Source: Prorocentrum cordatum
Lineage: Eukaryota; Sar; Dinophyceae; Prorocentrales; Prorocentraceae
Direction of reading: 5' to 3'
NCBI GenBank assembly: GCA_963575745.1
Contig: CAUYUJ010015013.1
Location: 296,834-360,833 of the forward strand
DNA length: 64,000 nucleotides
The notes below the pieces were generated by a model, which was given only the letters and a program-made list of their open reading frames with translations, searched no databases and was not told the DNA's origin. Position 1 is the first letter of the stretch; each line of letters begins with the position of its first letter. Shown here piece after piece: positions 10,189 to 20,585 of this stretch. The translations under genes and the position numbers were made by a program.

Positions 10189-10191
10189 CAC
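10113..10191 (+). repeat. Junction palindrome J1 plus (CAA)n
   Basis: ATCAACAAGAATTAATTATC is followed by AGAAATGAACGTT and a 45-bp CAA tract. It is the most diverged of six such junctions. The others share CAAYAATAATTATTCTT followed by AGAAT. Confidence 0.7.
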
Positions 10192-10767
10192 TTTACCCGA
10201 ACGCTCAGTGTTCTCACCAGTGCCAGGGTTTTCATGCGACGCCAGCCAATACCCCCACTTTGTGGGGGGGCAGTGCAAGCTCTACCAAATATCCACACGA
10301 CTCTTCGCCACCACCCACACCCAGCTTCCCGCCCTATGACGTTCGGACACTTCACTTCGTGGCCTGCGGACGACCGTGGCTACTACACTGGCGTGGAGTA
10401 CACACCCACAGAAGTTGTTAAGCCTACGTTCGTACACCCACAGAAGTTGTTAAGCCTTGTTAACCCACAGAAGTTGTTAAGCCTTCCACAGAACATCTGT
10501 TGCATATGATGCATATGGTACATGATACACATGATACACATGATACGTACTCACAAGATAGTTGATCACATCTTTAGGGCAAATTCCTGAGGGATGTGGG
10601 AATACACAAGAGAGAGAGGATATGGTTGTCCCGATGGTTGTCTCGATGGTTGTCCCGATGGTTGTCCTGATGGTTGTGGTTGTCCCGATCGTTGTCCCGA
10701 TGATTGTCCCGATGGTTGTCCTGATGGTTGTGCTTGTCCCGATCGTTGTCCCGATGACTGTCCCGAT
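10192..10767 (+). repeat. Block X, copy 1, with 12-bp minisatellite
   Basis: 10192-10610 is repeated almost base for base at 11287-11710, and its first ~150 bp again at 14575-14760. It contains three direct repeats of CCACAGAAGTTGTTAAGCCT (10400-10485) and a run of ATGATACAC words. 10620-10767 is a minisatellite with 12-bp unit GATGGTTGTCCC and minor variants; it is shortened in the second copy. Confidence 0.85.
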
Positions 10768-11237
10768 GTGTCCCGCATGGTATTATTTGACAGGGATGAT
10801 GGCCCTGGCAGGTGCGCAACCGTTGTCGCAGAAGTTCGAAAAAGTTGCTCGCAAAAGCCCGTTTGACAGAAATGTTTAAAAAGTGTTGGTTTTCCTACGA
10901 ATCCGCAAGAGCGCGCGGGATGAGATTTTGACATTTTTTTGTTGAAAAACCATTGGTTTTTTGATGTTTTTATGTTAAAATCGCTCCGAACACTAAGCTT
11001 TTGGAAGGATTTCGTCTTGCGCGCGCGAATGTCCACTTTACCTTATTTTTTGCAAGGGATTCTTGAAATTTGATTATATTAGAACAAGAAATGTCATTTT
11101 ATAGTGTTTTTTGCAAGGGAAAGCGGATTACAACAAAACAACCGGATCTGATCACATCTTTTCTGAGGCTTCCTCACGAAAATGATGAAAATGTAGCTGC
11201 GGCCTAGGCGGCGCAGGGGGGCGCGCACCAGGGGGCC
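10768..11237 (+). repeat. Block Y, copy 1
   Basis: A 470-bp block, over 95% identical to 12030-12504 and 14818-15291. It opens GTGTCCCGCATGGTATTATT, is AT-rich in the middle with two copies of TTTTTTGCAAGGGA, and closes with GGCCTAGGCGGCGCAGGGG and CACCAGGGGGCC directly before a junction palindrome. Three-frame translation shows no domain. An ORF of about 150 codons crosses it on the minus strand but is not conserved as a protein unit. Confidence 0.85.
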
Positions 11238-11286
11238 CAACAATAATTATTCTTTAGAATTAATAATGTTCAACAACAACAACAAT
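11238..11286 (+). repeat. Junction palindrome J2 plus (CAA)n
   Basis: CAACAATAATTATTCTT followed by TAGAATTAATAATGTT and four to five CAA units. The core ATTCT-TT-AGAAT is self-complementary. Confidence 0.85.
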
Positions 11287-12029
11287 CACTTTACCCGAAC
11301 GCTCAGTGTTCTCACCAGTGCCAGGGTTTTCATGCGACGCCAGCCAATACCCCCACTTTGTGGGGGGGCAGTGCAAGCTCTACCAAATATCCACACGACT
11401 CTTCGCCACCACCCACACCCAGCTTCCCGCCCTATGACGTTCGGACACTTCACTTCGTGGCCTGCGGACGACCGTGGCTACTACACTGGCGTGGAGTACA
11501 CACCCACAGAAGTTGTTAAGCCTACGTTCGTACACCCACAGAAGTTGTTAAGCCTTGTTAACCCACAGAAGTTGTTAAGCCTTCCACAGAACATTTGTTG
11601 CATATGATGCATATGGTACATGATACACATGATACACATGATACGTACTCACAAGATAGTTGATCACATCTTTAGGGCAAATTCCTGAGGGATGTGGGAA
11701 TACACAAGAGAGAGAGGATATGGTTGTCCCGATGGTTGGATGGTTGTCCCGATGGTTGTCCTGATGGTTGTGGTTGTCCCGCGCGAACCCCGTTGCAAGA
11801 GCGTGCGAAAGTAGCTCGCGCGAGCTCATGTAACATAAATGTTGGAAAACCATTGGTTTTTTTAGGATTCGGACAGCGCGCGCGGGTATAAATTTTGAAA
11901 AGTCGTGCAGGTGTTTTTCGAGGACCTACGGTGCGATTCGTGTGATTTTATGATGCGCGGTGCTAAAATTCTTAAGAAGCCCAATGGTTTTTGGAGATTT
12001 CGGCGTGCGCGCGCGAAGAAAAAACGAAT
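11287..12029 (+). repeat. Block X, copy 2, plus unique spacer
   Basis: 11287-11785 repeats block X with a shorter 12-bp minisatellite. 11786-12001 is mostly unique, with GCGCGCGAA and GTTTTT words echoing block Y; from about 12002 the sequence matches the lead-in to block Y copy 3. Confidence 0.8.
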
Positions 12030-12504
12030 GTGTCCCGCATGGTATTATTTGACAGGGATGATGGCCCTGGCAGGTGCGCAACCGTTGTCGCAGAAGTTCG
12101 AAAAAGTTGCTCGCAAAAGCCCGTTTGACAGAAATGTTTAAAAAGTGTTGGGTTTCCTACGAATCCGCAAGAGCGCGCGGGATGAGATTTTGACATTTTT
12201 TTGTTGAAAAACCATTGGTTTTTTGATGTTTTTATGTTAAAATCGCTCCGAACACTAAGCTTTTGGAAGGATTTCGTCTTGCGCGCGCGAATGTCCACTT
12301 TACCTTATTTTTTGCAAGGGATTCTTGAAATTTGATTATATTAGAACAAGAAATGTCATTTTATAGTGTTTTTTGCAAGGGAAAGCGGGGGGGAACAAAA
12401 CAACCGGATCTTGATCACATCGAATTACCTGAGGCTTCCTCACGAAAATGATGAAAATGTAGCTGCGGCCTAGGCGGCGCAGGGGGGCCGTGCACCAGGG
12501 GTCC
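12030..12504 (+). repeat. Block Y, copy 2
   Basis: 475 bp, nearly identical to copy 1. A GGGGGGG insertion in AAAGCGGG and a few substitutions near the 3' part distinguish it. Confidence 0.85.
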
Positions 12505-12547
12505 CAACAATAATTATTCTTTAGAATTAATAAATTCAACAATAAAG
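12505..12547 (+). repeat. Junction palindrome J3 with minimal CAA
   Basis: CAACAATAATTATTCTT then TAGAATTAATAAATT and only two CAA-like units before block Z. Confidence 0.8.
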
Positions 12548-12680
12548 TTAAGACTGTTCGCCCTTATATGCTCGAGTGTCCAATAACGCGTATTTCCCAA
12601 ACCCTCGTTACCCGCCGTCGTCGTCTTCGATCGAACCCCTTTTGGGGGGCATACCTTTCTTCTCTGCAGGCCGGGCGCCG
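12548..12680 (+). repeat. Block Z, copy 1
   Basis: A segment with CTGT.CGC.CTTA and ACCCTCG.TACCCGCC words that recurs at 13629-13760 with about 70% identity. It follows a junction palindrome in both places. Confidence 0.65.
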
Positions 12681-12779
12681 GCAAGCGGCGGGGCGGCCCC
12701 TGGCCAGCGGCAGCGCTGATCGGCGGGGCGGCCGCGGACCGTCGACCCGACCCCAAGAGGGACGGACAGGGGACCGACC

Positions 12780-12830
<51 letters not shown>

Positions 12831-13368
12831 TCGACGACGACGACGGCGACGACGAGCGAAAGCGAGAGCGAGAGAGAACGACAGCAGGGCCACGAAGGGC
12901 ACGAAGTAGGCCACGAAGGGCGACAGCGGGGACACGAAGGGAATGCGTATGGGCCACGAAGAGCGCGAACGAGCGGGGGCCACGAAGTGCAGATAATGCG
13001 GGGCCACAGAAGGCAACTATGGGGCCACTGAGGGTAGCAACTGGGCCACGTAGGACAGTGAAGGGGACACAACAGGCGACAGCGGGGCCACGAAGGGCAT
13101 GCAAACGGGGCCACAACGGGCGCGACTCCTGGGTGTCTGGGTGTCAGGAGCGCGGCGCTTAGGCAAATTGCAAGAAATTCCAACACAAGGCCATTCTTCA
13201 GTAAGTTGCAAGCAAGTCTCAAGCGAGAGCGCGACTCCAGACCAGGAGAGCGATTCCTGAATAAATTGTAAGGAAGTCCCAGGCGAGAGCGCGATTCCTG
13301 CATAAAATGCGAGGAATTCTCGGGCGGGAGGGGGTGTCCTGGCTAAATTGTAAGGAAGTCTCAAGCGG
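12681..13368. repeat. GAC array, GGCCACGAAGGGC repeats and degenerate 41-bp minisatellite
   Basis: 12779-12860 is a (GAC)n array. 12880-13120 carries irregular repeats of GGGCCACGAAGGGC. 13180-13368 holds four to five degenerate units of the minisatellite AATTGTAAGGAAGTCTCAAG. ORFs up to 231 codons cross this region but only echo the repeats. Confidence 0.75.
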
Positions 13369-13504
13369 GAGCCGTTGTTGTTGCAATCCGGGGGCCAGGG
13401 GCCCAGTTTGAGCTTCAAGACTTTCCCTGTCAAAAAACAAGGTGCGAGCGTCGAGGGGCACACTTTGATTGAGAAAAATAATATGCACCGGTGGGGGGAG
13501 GGTC
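13369..13504 (+). repeat. Block W, copy 2
   Basis: Matches 9982-10112 closely, including GCGAGCGTCGAGGGGCACAC and the GATTGAGAAAAATAATATGC stretch, and again ends at a junction palindrome. Confidence 0.8.
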
Positions 13505-13557
13505 AATAATAATTATTCTTAAGAAATGAAAAACAACAACAAGAACAACAACAACGA

Positions 13558-13623
<66 letters not shown>

Positions 13624-13628
13624 CCATT
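13505..13628 (+). repeat. Junction palindrome J4 plus (AAC)n
   Basis: AATAATAATTATTCTTAAGA followed by AATGAAA and roughly 95 bp of AAC units with a few G interruptions. Confidence 0.85.
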
Positions 13629-13958
13629 TTAAGGCTGTACGCTCTTACTTGCCCGCGAGCCATTCAACACGTATACCCTACACCCTCGATACCCGCCCTC
13701 TTCGTCTTCGATCACACTCCTTTCGGGGGACTATTTCTCTTTGCTGGGGCCGGCGGGCTTAGACGTACGGGCAAACCGGAACGGGCGGACAATCCTTCGG
13801 GGGCGTACATCTCTCTGCCCGCCATTGGAATTGGCGCGGGCCCTGCAAGAGGAGGAGGGGAAGAACGAGGGAGAGTGGGAGGAAGGGGAGGGGGAAGGAC
13901 GAAGGAAGAGGGAAGATACCACGTTGTGAAGGCGTCCTTGGCGCGTGCGTGGTTCCTG
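13629..13958 (+). repeat. Block Z, copy 2, plus purine tract
   Basis: Repeats the 12548-12680 segment, then a GAGGGGAAGAACGAGGGAGA purine stretch at 13850-13915. Confidence 0.65.
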
Positions 13959-14415
13959 AGCGCCGAAACGCAATTCCAGAATAATTTGTGAGGACGTCGC
14001 ACGCGAGAGCGCAGTCCTGAGTACATTGTGAGGAAATCTCGGGCGGAAGCGGGGGCCCTGACTAAGTTGCGAGGAAGTCTCAAGCGGGAGCGCCGTTCCT
14101 GAGCAAATTGCACGGAAGTCTCAGGCGGGAGCGGGGGTCCTCACTAAATTGCGAGGAAGTCTCAGGCGGGAGCGCCGTTCCTGAGTCAATTGCGCGGAAA
14201 TGTCAGGCAGGAGCGGGGGTCCTGAGTAAAATTCGAAGAAGTCTCAGGCGGGAGCGCCGTTCCCACGTAAATTGCACGGAAGTCTCAAGCGGGAGCGGGG
14301 GTCTTGATTACATTGCGAGGAAGTCTCAGACGGGAGCGCCTTTCCTGAGTAAATTGCGCGGAAGTCTCAGGCGGGAGCGGGGGTCCTGAGTACAAATCGA
14401 GGAAGTCTCAGGCGG
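13959..14415 (+). repeat. 41-bp minisatellite array
   Basis: About eleven units of 40-42 bp. Each contains AAATTGCG.GGAAGTCTCA and GGCGGGAGCG, alternating GCCGTTCCTGAG and GGGGGTCCT variants, so the effective higher-order period is about 82 bp. The array runs directly into block W copy 3. Confidence 0.85.
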
Positions 14416-14512
14416 GAGCCGTTGTTGTTGTATCCCGGGGGGCAGGGGCACAGTTTGAGCAGGAAGACTTTCCTTGAGAAAAAACAAAGTGCGAGCCCCG
14501 GGGGGGGGGGAT
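14416..14512 (+). repeat. Block W, copy 3
   Basis: A shorter copy of block W lacking about 35 bp near its end; it closes with a run of G residues. Confidence 0.75.
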
Positions 14513-14574
14513 CAACAATAATTATTCTTCAAGAATGAGAGTTCAACAACAACAACAACAACAATTACTAGCAC
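14513..14574 (+). repeat. Junction palindrome J5 plus (CAA)n
   Basis: CAACAATAATTATTCTTCAA then GAATGAGAGTT and seven CAA units. Confidence 0.85.
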
Positions 14575-14817
14575 GTGGGGACACTCCGTTCTCACCAGTG
14601 CCAGGGTTTTCATAGGAGGCGGGCAATACCCCCACTTTGTGGGGGGGCCGGTTCAAGCTCTACCAAATTTCCAAACGACTCTTCGCCACCACCCACACCC
14701 AGCTTCCCGCCCTATGACGTTCGGACACTTCACTTCGTGGCATGCGGACGACCGTGGCTACTATTCAGGGCCCCGCGGCCGACGACGACGGCGTGCGCGC
14801 GCGAAGAAAAAACGAAT
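14575..14817 (+). repeat. Block X, copy 3 (truncated)
   Basis: Contains the TCTCACCAGTGCCAGGG to CGACCGTGGCTACTA part of block X, then jumps to the GCGTGCGCGCGCGAAGAAAA lead-in of block Y. The middle of X and the minisatellite are missing. Confidence 0.8.
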
Positions 14818-15291
14818 GTGTCCCGCATGGTATTATTTGACAGGGATGATGGCCCTGGCAGGTGCGCAACCGTTGTCGCAGAAGTTCGAAAAAGTTGCTC
14901 GCAAAAGCCCGTTTGACAGAAATGTTTAAAAAGTGTTGGGTTTCCTACGAATCCGCAAGAGCGCGCGGGATGAGATTTTGACATTTTTTTGTTGAAAAAC
15001 CATTGGTTTTTTGATGTTTTTATGTTAAAATCGCTGCGAACACTAAGGTTTTGGAAGGATTTCGTCTTGCGCGCGCGAATGTCCACTTTACCTTATTTTT
15101 TGCAAGGGATTCTTGAAATTTGATTATATTAGAACAAGAAATGTCATTTTCTATTGTTTTTTGCAAGGGAAAGCGGATTACAACAAAACAACCGGATCCT
15201 GTACACACCCTCTTTTCTGAGGCTTCCTCACGAAAATGATGAAAATGTAGCTGCGGCCTAGGCGGCGCAGGGGGGGCGCGCACCAGGGGGC
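14818..15291 (+). repeat. Block Y, copy 3
   Basis: 474 bp, about 97% identical to copies 1 and 2. Confidence 0.85.
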
Positions 15292-15326
15292 CCAACAATA
15301 ATTATTCTTTAGAATAAATAATGTTC

Positions 15327-15372
<46 letters not shown>

Positions 15373-15415
15373 GCAACAACAGCAGCAACAACAACAACAA
15401 CAACGACAACAACCC
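15292..15415 (+). repeat. Junction palindrome J6 plus (CAA)n
   Basis: CAACAATAATTATTCTTTAG then AATAAATAATGTT and about 90 bp of CAA with some CAG interruptions. It is the last junction of the mosaic. Confidence 0.85.
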
Positions 15416-16237
15416 CACCAAAAAGGCCCTCACCCACCCACCCACCCTCAAAAATACCAACATCAGAAAACCTGGAACTGCCCAGGACCCCCAAGGCAGC
15501 CCCACTACCCCCTAGGACGACCCCATGACCAATGACTCCCCAACGGCCCCCAGACGCCACAGACGGCCCCGACATCCCCACAGGGCACCTCCGAGGCCCC
15601 CCCCAAAAAATTGCCTGGTGAAGAGCCCAACCCTTCCTCAAAACGACGCGATTACGAGCAGGACCGCTCAGTGCACGAGAAGACTGTGGGGGACCTGCGG
15701 CACCCCGGAACGCTTCGCCAAAAGCGTCCAAGCCGCAATGAAAGTGTGAGGGGTGTGCCCACACGGGGCGGGACCCCGTGCGCACGCAGCCACTGAGGCC
15801 TTCGGTGGAGCTCCCTTCGGGGATGGACAGACCCCCCTTTAGTAAAACGTGGTTTAGTGACAACGACTTCGGGCCCAAACCTGGCGGGCGCAGGCCTGGA
15901 GAATAACGGCCACGGCGCCCTCTCGAGAACCGAAAACGGACAATTCACTAATCGACGTGTCACTGTTGGGGGTTCTGTCCACCCAAGACCTATGGGGCCG
16001 CGGAACATGCGATCGGTGTGCTGACATGGGGCGGGGCACCATGGTGGCGCGGCCACCAGGGGCTTTCGGCGGAACTCCCGCTGGGACCACGAAGCGTGTG
16101 AGAGATCCACCAAAACTGGACGAGTCATAATGTCATCCCTGCCAGTGGGGCCTTCGGTGGAGCTTCCTATGAGGGCACGAAGCGTGTGAGGGGCGTGCCA
16201 GGGCAAGGGGAGGAGGATACCGAGAGCAGACGAAGAG
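15416..16237. repeat. Degenerate copies of the 90-bp minisatellite family
   Basis: 15416-15720 is C-rich without clear repeats. Scattered blocks GGCCTTCGGTGGAGCTCCC (15803), GGCTTTCGGCGGAACTCCC (16062) and GGCCTTCGGTGGAGCTTCC (16150), each followed by CACGAAGCGTGTGAG in the latter two, match the regular 90-bp array at 22.7-23.2 kb. No gene is supported. Confidence 0.6.
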
Positions 16238-16815
16238 AAGGAGGAGGAGGAGGAGGAGGAGGAGGAGGAGACGCGCGGCGCTGCGGATTCGAAACGAGGA
16301 CCCAACTTACAGAAGGGCTGGGGAAAAAAAAGTACACACAACACAAAACAACGACAAAACAAACAACTAAAAATTAACTACATGATAAGATTCGCATCAC
16401 GATGTCAGACTCTGAGCGCAGCGCTGCAGGTCTTCGACGCCGATGCCATTCATGCGAGCGCGCGGCATCGTGGGCAGCTCTGACCCATGGGACTCCGGCG
16501 CATTCCGCCTCCATCCTGGAGAAGTCAGCTCCAGCCGCGCCATGGGCCTGCTTAGCTGGAGCCGGGAGGAAACAAGGAACAAGAGTGAAGAGAAATTGCG
16601 AGAGAGCGATGACAAGAGCACCAAATGCTCCTGGCAACTCAAAGGTAGATGCAAGCATGTATACAGATATACACATCTATATATATAGATAGATAGATAT
16701 ATATATATATATATATACATTGCCAAACAGTGCTTGAACTTAGGGATTCTTACTTCTTTTCTAAGGACCTCGGCCTGCCCGTTGGTCCGGCGGCTGTGGT
16801 CGCCGTCGCCGCCCC
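16238..16815. other. GGA tract, unique segment and TA tract, no gene seen
   Basis: 16238-16270 is (GGA)n. The following ATTCGAAACGAGGACCCAAC resembles the sequence after the purine array at 23.48 kb. 16390-16680 has two overlapping short ORFs without a domain. 16680-16718 is a TA/GATA tract. Confidence 0.6.
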
Positions 16816-17245
16816 GTCGCCGTCTGGGCCTGCGTTAATTTGCACTGCGTTGCGTTACTTTGCATTGCATTATATTGATATGCATTGCTTGATTTGCGCT
16901 GCTCTGCAACGCTTTACATTGATTTGTACTGCATTGCATTACTTTGCCTTGCTTTGCGTTGGCTTACGTTGCTGTCCATTGCTTTGCATTGCTGTCAATT
17001 GATTTGCATTATTTTGCACTGACTTGCGTTGCATTGTTTTGCATTGCTTTGCACGGCGTTGCGTTGCCTTGCATTGATTTGAACTGCATTGCATTGCTTT
17101 GCATCACTTTGTATTGCTGTGCATTGCTTCGCGTTGTTTTGCGTTTCGTTGCAAAGCTACGCATTACTATGCACCACATCGATTGCACCACATGGACTGC
17201 ACCACCTAGGTTGCACCACATTCACTGCAACACCTAGATTGCACC
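16816..17245 (+). repeat. TTGCA-based pentamer-derived array
   Basis: About 400 bp built from TTGCATTGCT, TTGCACTG and TTGCGTTGC words, roughly period 5 or 10, ending in GATTGCACCACATGGACTGC words with a longer period near 17. The overlapping Cys/Leu/Ala-rich frames are repeat artefacts. Confidence 0.8.
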
Positions 17246-18157
17246 GCATATGTTATGGGAAATCGATGTGTGGGGCCCACGCTTACTACCATGTGTATAT
17301 GTATGTACGTAAAAGACATGATGGGGAGACGGGGGGCAGGAATAAGAAGAAGAATCAAGACAACGAGAAGACAAGATGGAAAGGGAAAGGCAAAGTGAAG
17401 GAAATTAAGGAATGGTTGCGGAAGGAGAAGGAAGAGCGGAAACAGAGGCCCAGGCAAAGCACAAGGAACAGGAGGAAGACAGAAAAGAAGTGGAAGGCGG
17501 GTGAGGAGAAGAGGAAAAGATGAATACGAGGAAGAGGGGACGAATGAGTATAGTCATAAGAAAGCAATAACGCAGAAGAATGCACATAAACAGGCCTTAC
17601 AACAAATGAAAACACGATAAATAATAACAGAACACAGAGTGATCATAATAAGGAGAGGGAGAGGGAGAGAGGAGAGGGGGGAGGGGAAGAGAGGGAGAGA
17701 GGAAAGGAGGGCAACGAAAAGAGCGGGAGTGAGAGGGGGAGACAGAGAGAGGCAGACAGAGAGTCTGATAAGTACATGTGTATACAGAGAGACATGAAAG
17801 GAAAGAGAGAGAGGGAGGGGGGGAGAGGGAGAGGCAGAGGCAGAGGGAGAGGAGGGGGAGAAGGAGAGGGAGAGAGGGATAGAAGGAGAGAAGGAGAGAG
17901 GGAGGCAATGAGAGAGAGCGGAAGAGAGATGGAGTGGGAGATGGAGAGATGGAGGGAGAGGGAGAGGGGAAGAGAGGGGAGAGAGCAGGAGACAAGCTTG
18001 ATGCGCCCGCGCCAGTTCTGACATCCTACTCCTCCCGCGCATCCCTTCCAATTGGCCTGTTTTAGCTCCCGATCCGCCGATGCGCGTCAGCGCGGACCTG
18101 GAACTCCAAACAGGACCCCACCGTGTTATGCGCTATCGGGGAGGGAGGGGGGGGGGA
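17246..18157. repeat. Purine-rich GA/GGA tract
   Basis: 17320-17560 is A/G-rich with irregular GAAGA words. 17640-17995 is a GAGAGG/GAGGGA low-complexity array. 18000-18157 is ordinary sequence. No gene is recognisable. Confidence 0.75.
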
Positions 18158-18195
18158 CAAAAACAAAAAAACAAAAAAACAAAAAAACAAAAAAA

Positions 18196-18243
<48 letters not shown>
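18158..18243 (+). repeat. (CAAAAAA)n and A tract
   Basis: Four CAAAAAAA-type units followed by roughly 43 A residues. It could be the tail of a retroposed sequence, but no LINE or transcript is recognisable upstream. Confidence 0.85.
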
Positions 18244-18459
18244 AGCACGCGTACATTGGAGGAGAAGATGGCGGAGGCCTGGGCAGGAAGAGAAGTGAGG
18301 AGGATGAGAAAGGAGGAGGACGAGGACGAACCGCAGCAGCAGGAGCCGAAGGGGAAGGAGCGGGAGAAGCTGGAAGGCCAGGGGAAGGCGGAGGAAAGGA
18401 ACTGAAGGGGGCGACAACGGTGAAGAAGGACTCGGATCCAGAAAAGTGGCTTACGCTGG

Positions 18460-18612
18460 TAAGGGGCCACATGCGAACCCTACCCCTACCCCCCATGATT
18501 TCTGAGGGAGAGGGTGGGGTTCACTTTGCTCGGGAGCTCCCGAACGGAGTGAACCCCACCCTCCCCCTCAGAAATCGTAGAGGGTAGGGTTAGGGTTCGC
18601 ATGTGGCCCCCT
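18460..18612. repeat. Hairpin element with telomere-like motif, family H2
   Basis: Arms of about 73 bp meet at the perfect palindrome CGGGAGCTCCCG (about 18533-18544). The outer end is GGGGCCACATGCGAACCCTA on the left and its complement on the right, where it reads TAGGGTTAGGGTTCGCATG, containing a TTAGGG motif. The middle carries TTTCTGAGGG.GAGGGTGGGG. A few mismatches show that the arms have diverged slightly. Confidence 0.85.
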
Positions 18613-19200
18613 AGCTGGAGCGAGATCGCCAGCCTGAACGATGGCAGCCAAGCGCCGATCCGAAAATGCAGCCCACGCTGCAGCCAGAGCACCAGATGGA
18701 ACCACCGAAGGCAACCGGATTGCAAGAACAAGTCAGGAAGAACAAACTGTTGATATCCTGTGCGCAAACACAGCACGCGGAGAGAACGGGTCATCTTCCG
18801 CCTCCTCCAGAGAGAAGAACTGTACTCAGAATGTGCAATGGCCGAAGATAAGCGAAAGGCGACTGCACGGACACCGTCGCGCTGAGCACTGACCAGCACA
18901 CCGCGCAATGGTTAAAAAGAGAAGGAGAGAGAGAGAGAGAAAGAAACGATACAGAGATAAAGAGAGGGAGAGAGAGAGAGAGAGATTGATAGATGCGTGG
19001 GAACAAGAGCAGAACCGACCCGTCTCATAACGTACGTGGGACAAGACCTCCCTGAAGCCCGCAGGAAGCATAAGAGCATAAGAAGACAGAGGGTGCAAGG
19101 ACTCCCGGAGGACCAGGGAGCGAGAGATCGGTAACAGCATCTCCCTCTTCCTCTTCCTCCTCAACCGCCTCCCTGTCCTCCGCACAATCCAGATCATAAT
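18613..19200. other. Unique segment and GA tract, no gene seen
   Basis: 18613-18915 is ordinary sequence with short ORFs only. 18920-18986 is a GAGA tract. 18990-19200 leads into the ATC array. Confidence 0.6.
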
Positions 19201-19205
19201 CATAG

Positions 19206-19252
<47 letters not shown>

Positions 19253-19329
19253 AGCAGAATCAGCATCAGCATGAACATCAGCAGCATCAACACCAACATC
19301 ATCATCGTCATCACCACCATCATCATCAC

Positions 19330-19364
<35 letters not shown>

Positions 19365-19857
19365 CTACCATCATCACCATCATCATCATCATCATCATCT
19401 TCATCATCATCATGGTCACTATCCTCATCGCCACCATAATCACCATCATCATCAGCAGCATCATCACCATCCTCATCAGCATCATCATTAGCATCGCCAT
19501 CGTCAGCATCAGCATCATCATCATCATCATCATCATCATCAGTAGGAGCATCATCGTCATCACCATCGTTGGTATCATCAGATTCGTCATCATCTGCAGC
19601 AGCATCATGATCATCATGATGATCATCATCATCAGCATCATCAGCATCAGCATCAACGTCATCGTCATCGTCATCGTCGTCATCATCAGAAGCAGAATCC
19701 GCATCGTCATCTTCGTCAGCGGCAGCCGCATCATCAGTATCATCAGCATCAGAATCAGAATCAACATCATCATCAGCAGCATCATCACCGTCATCAGTAT
19801 CAGAACCATCATCAGCAGCATCATCATCAACATCATCAGCATCCTCAACAGCATCAG

Positions 19858-19895
<38 letters not shown>

Positions 19896-19925
19896 GCATC
19901 ATCATTGTTAGCATCATCATCGTCG
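19201..19925. repeat. (ATC)n microsatellite
   Basis: About 720 bp of ATC/CAT with AGC and GTC interruptions. A 319-codon Asp-rich frame, a 383-codon Met-rich frame and an Ile-rich frame all cross it and are artefacts. Confidence 0.95.
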
Positions 19926-20424
19926 TCGCACTCCTCCTTCTCCTCCTCCTCCTCGACGTCGTCGTTGGTGTCATCACCCTCCATCTGTCGTCAGTATGTT
20001 CCCTCTTCTCCGATTCCTGTTCATCGCCTCGTCCCCGAACGCTTCCTCGTCAGCATCATACTCCTCCCACGCGTACCCCCTCGCCTCCCCCTTCAACCTG
20101 ATACACATCCTCTGCCTGCCCCATCCCGTCCGCCTCCTCATCCTCCCCTTCCTTCGAATCAGCATCCTCCTCTTCCTCTGCCGTCGTCCTCCTCCTCGTC
20201 CTCCTCCTCCTCTTCCTCCTTCTCCTCATCCTCCTCCTCCGCGGTCTAATTATCCTTCTAGTCATCCTCCTGTGCTTCCTCATCCGCCATATCCTCCTCC
20301 TCCCCCTCTACACATCGTTGTCATCATCCTCTGCTTCTTCCTTCTCCTCGTCCTCCTCCTCCTCCTCCGCCTCCTCCTCAGCATCCGTCTCCTCCTCGCC
20401 ATCGTCAGAGCCATAATCATAATC
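19926..20424. repeat. CTC/TCC pyrimidine tract between ATC arrays
   Basis: Irregular CCTCCT repeats with intervening C-rich unique bases. Open in several frames as Ser/Pro/Leu-rich low-complexity sequence. Confidence 0.85.
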
Positions 20425-20438
20425 AGGTTCGTCATCAA

Positions 20439-20479
<41 letters not shown>

Positions 20480-20525
20480 CCACCACCACAATCATCATCA
20501 GCATCATCATCAGCATCCTCATGAG

Positions 20526-20585
<60 letters not shown>

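Noticed and set aside
10113-15415. CRISPR or bacterial integron array
   Set aside because: Spacing of junctions is hundreds of bases to over 1 kb, no cas or integrase gene is present, and the surroundings are eukaryotic retroelements. Only the formal similarity to cassettes is kept as a finding.
18585-18602. Chromosome end (TAGGGTTAGGG)
   Set aside because: Only two telomere-like units, inside a palindrome with ordinary DNA on both sides.
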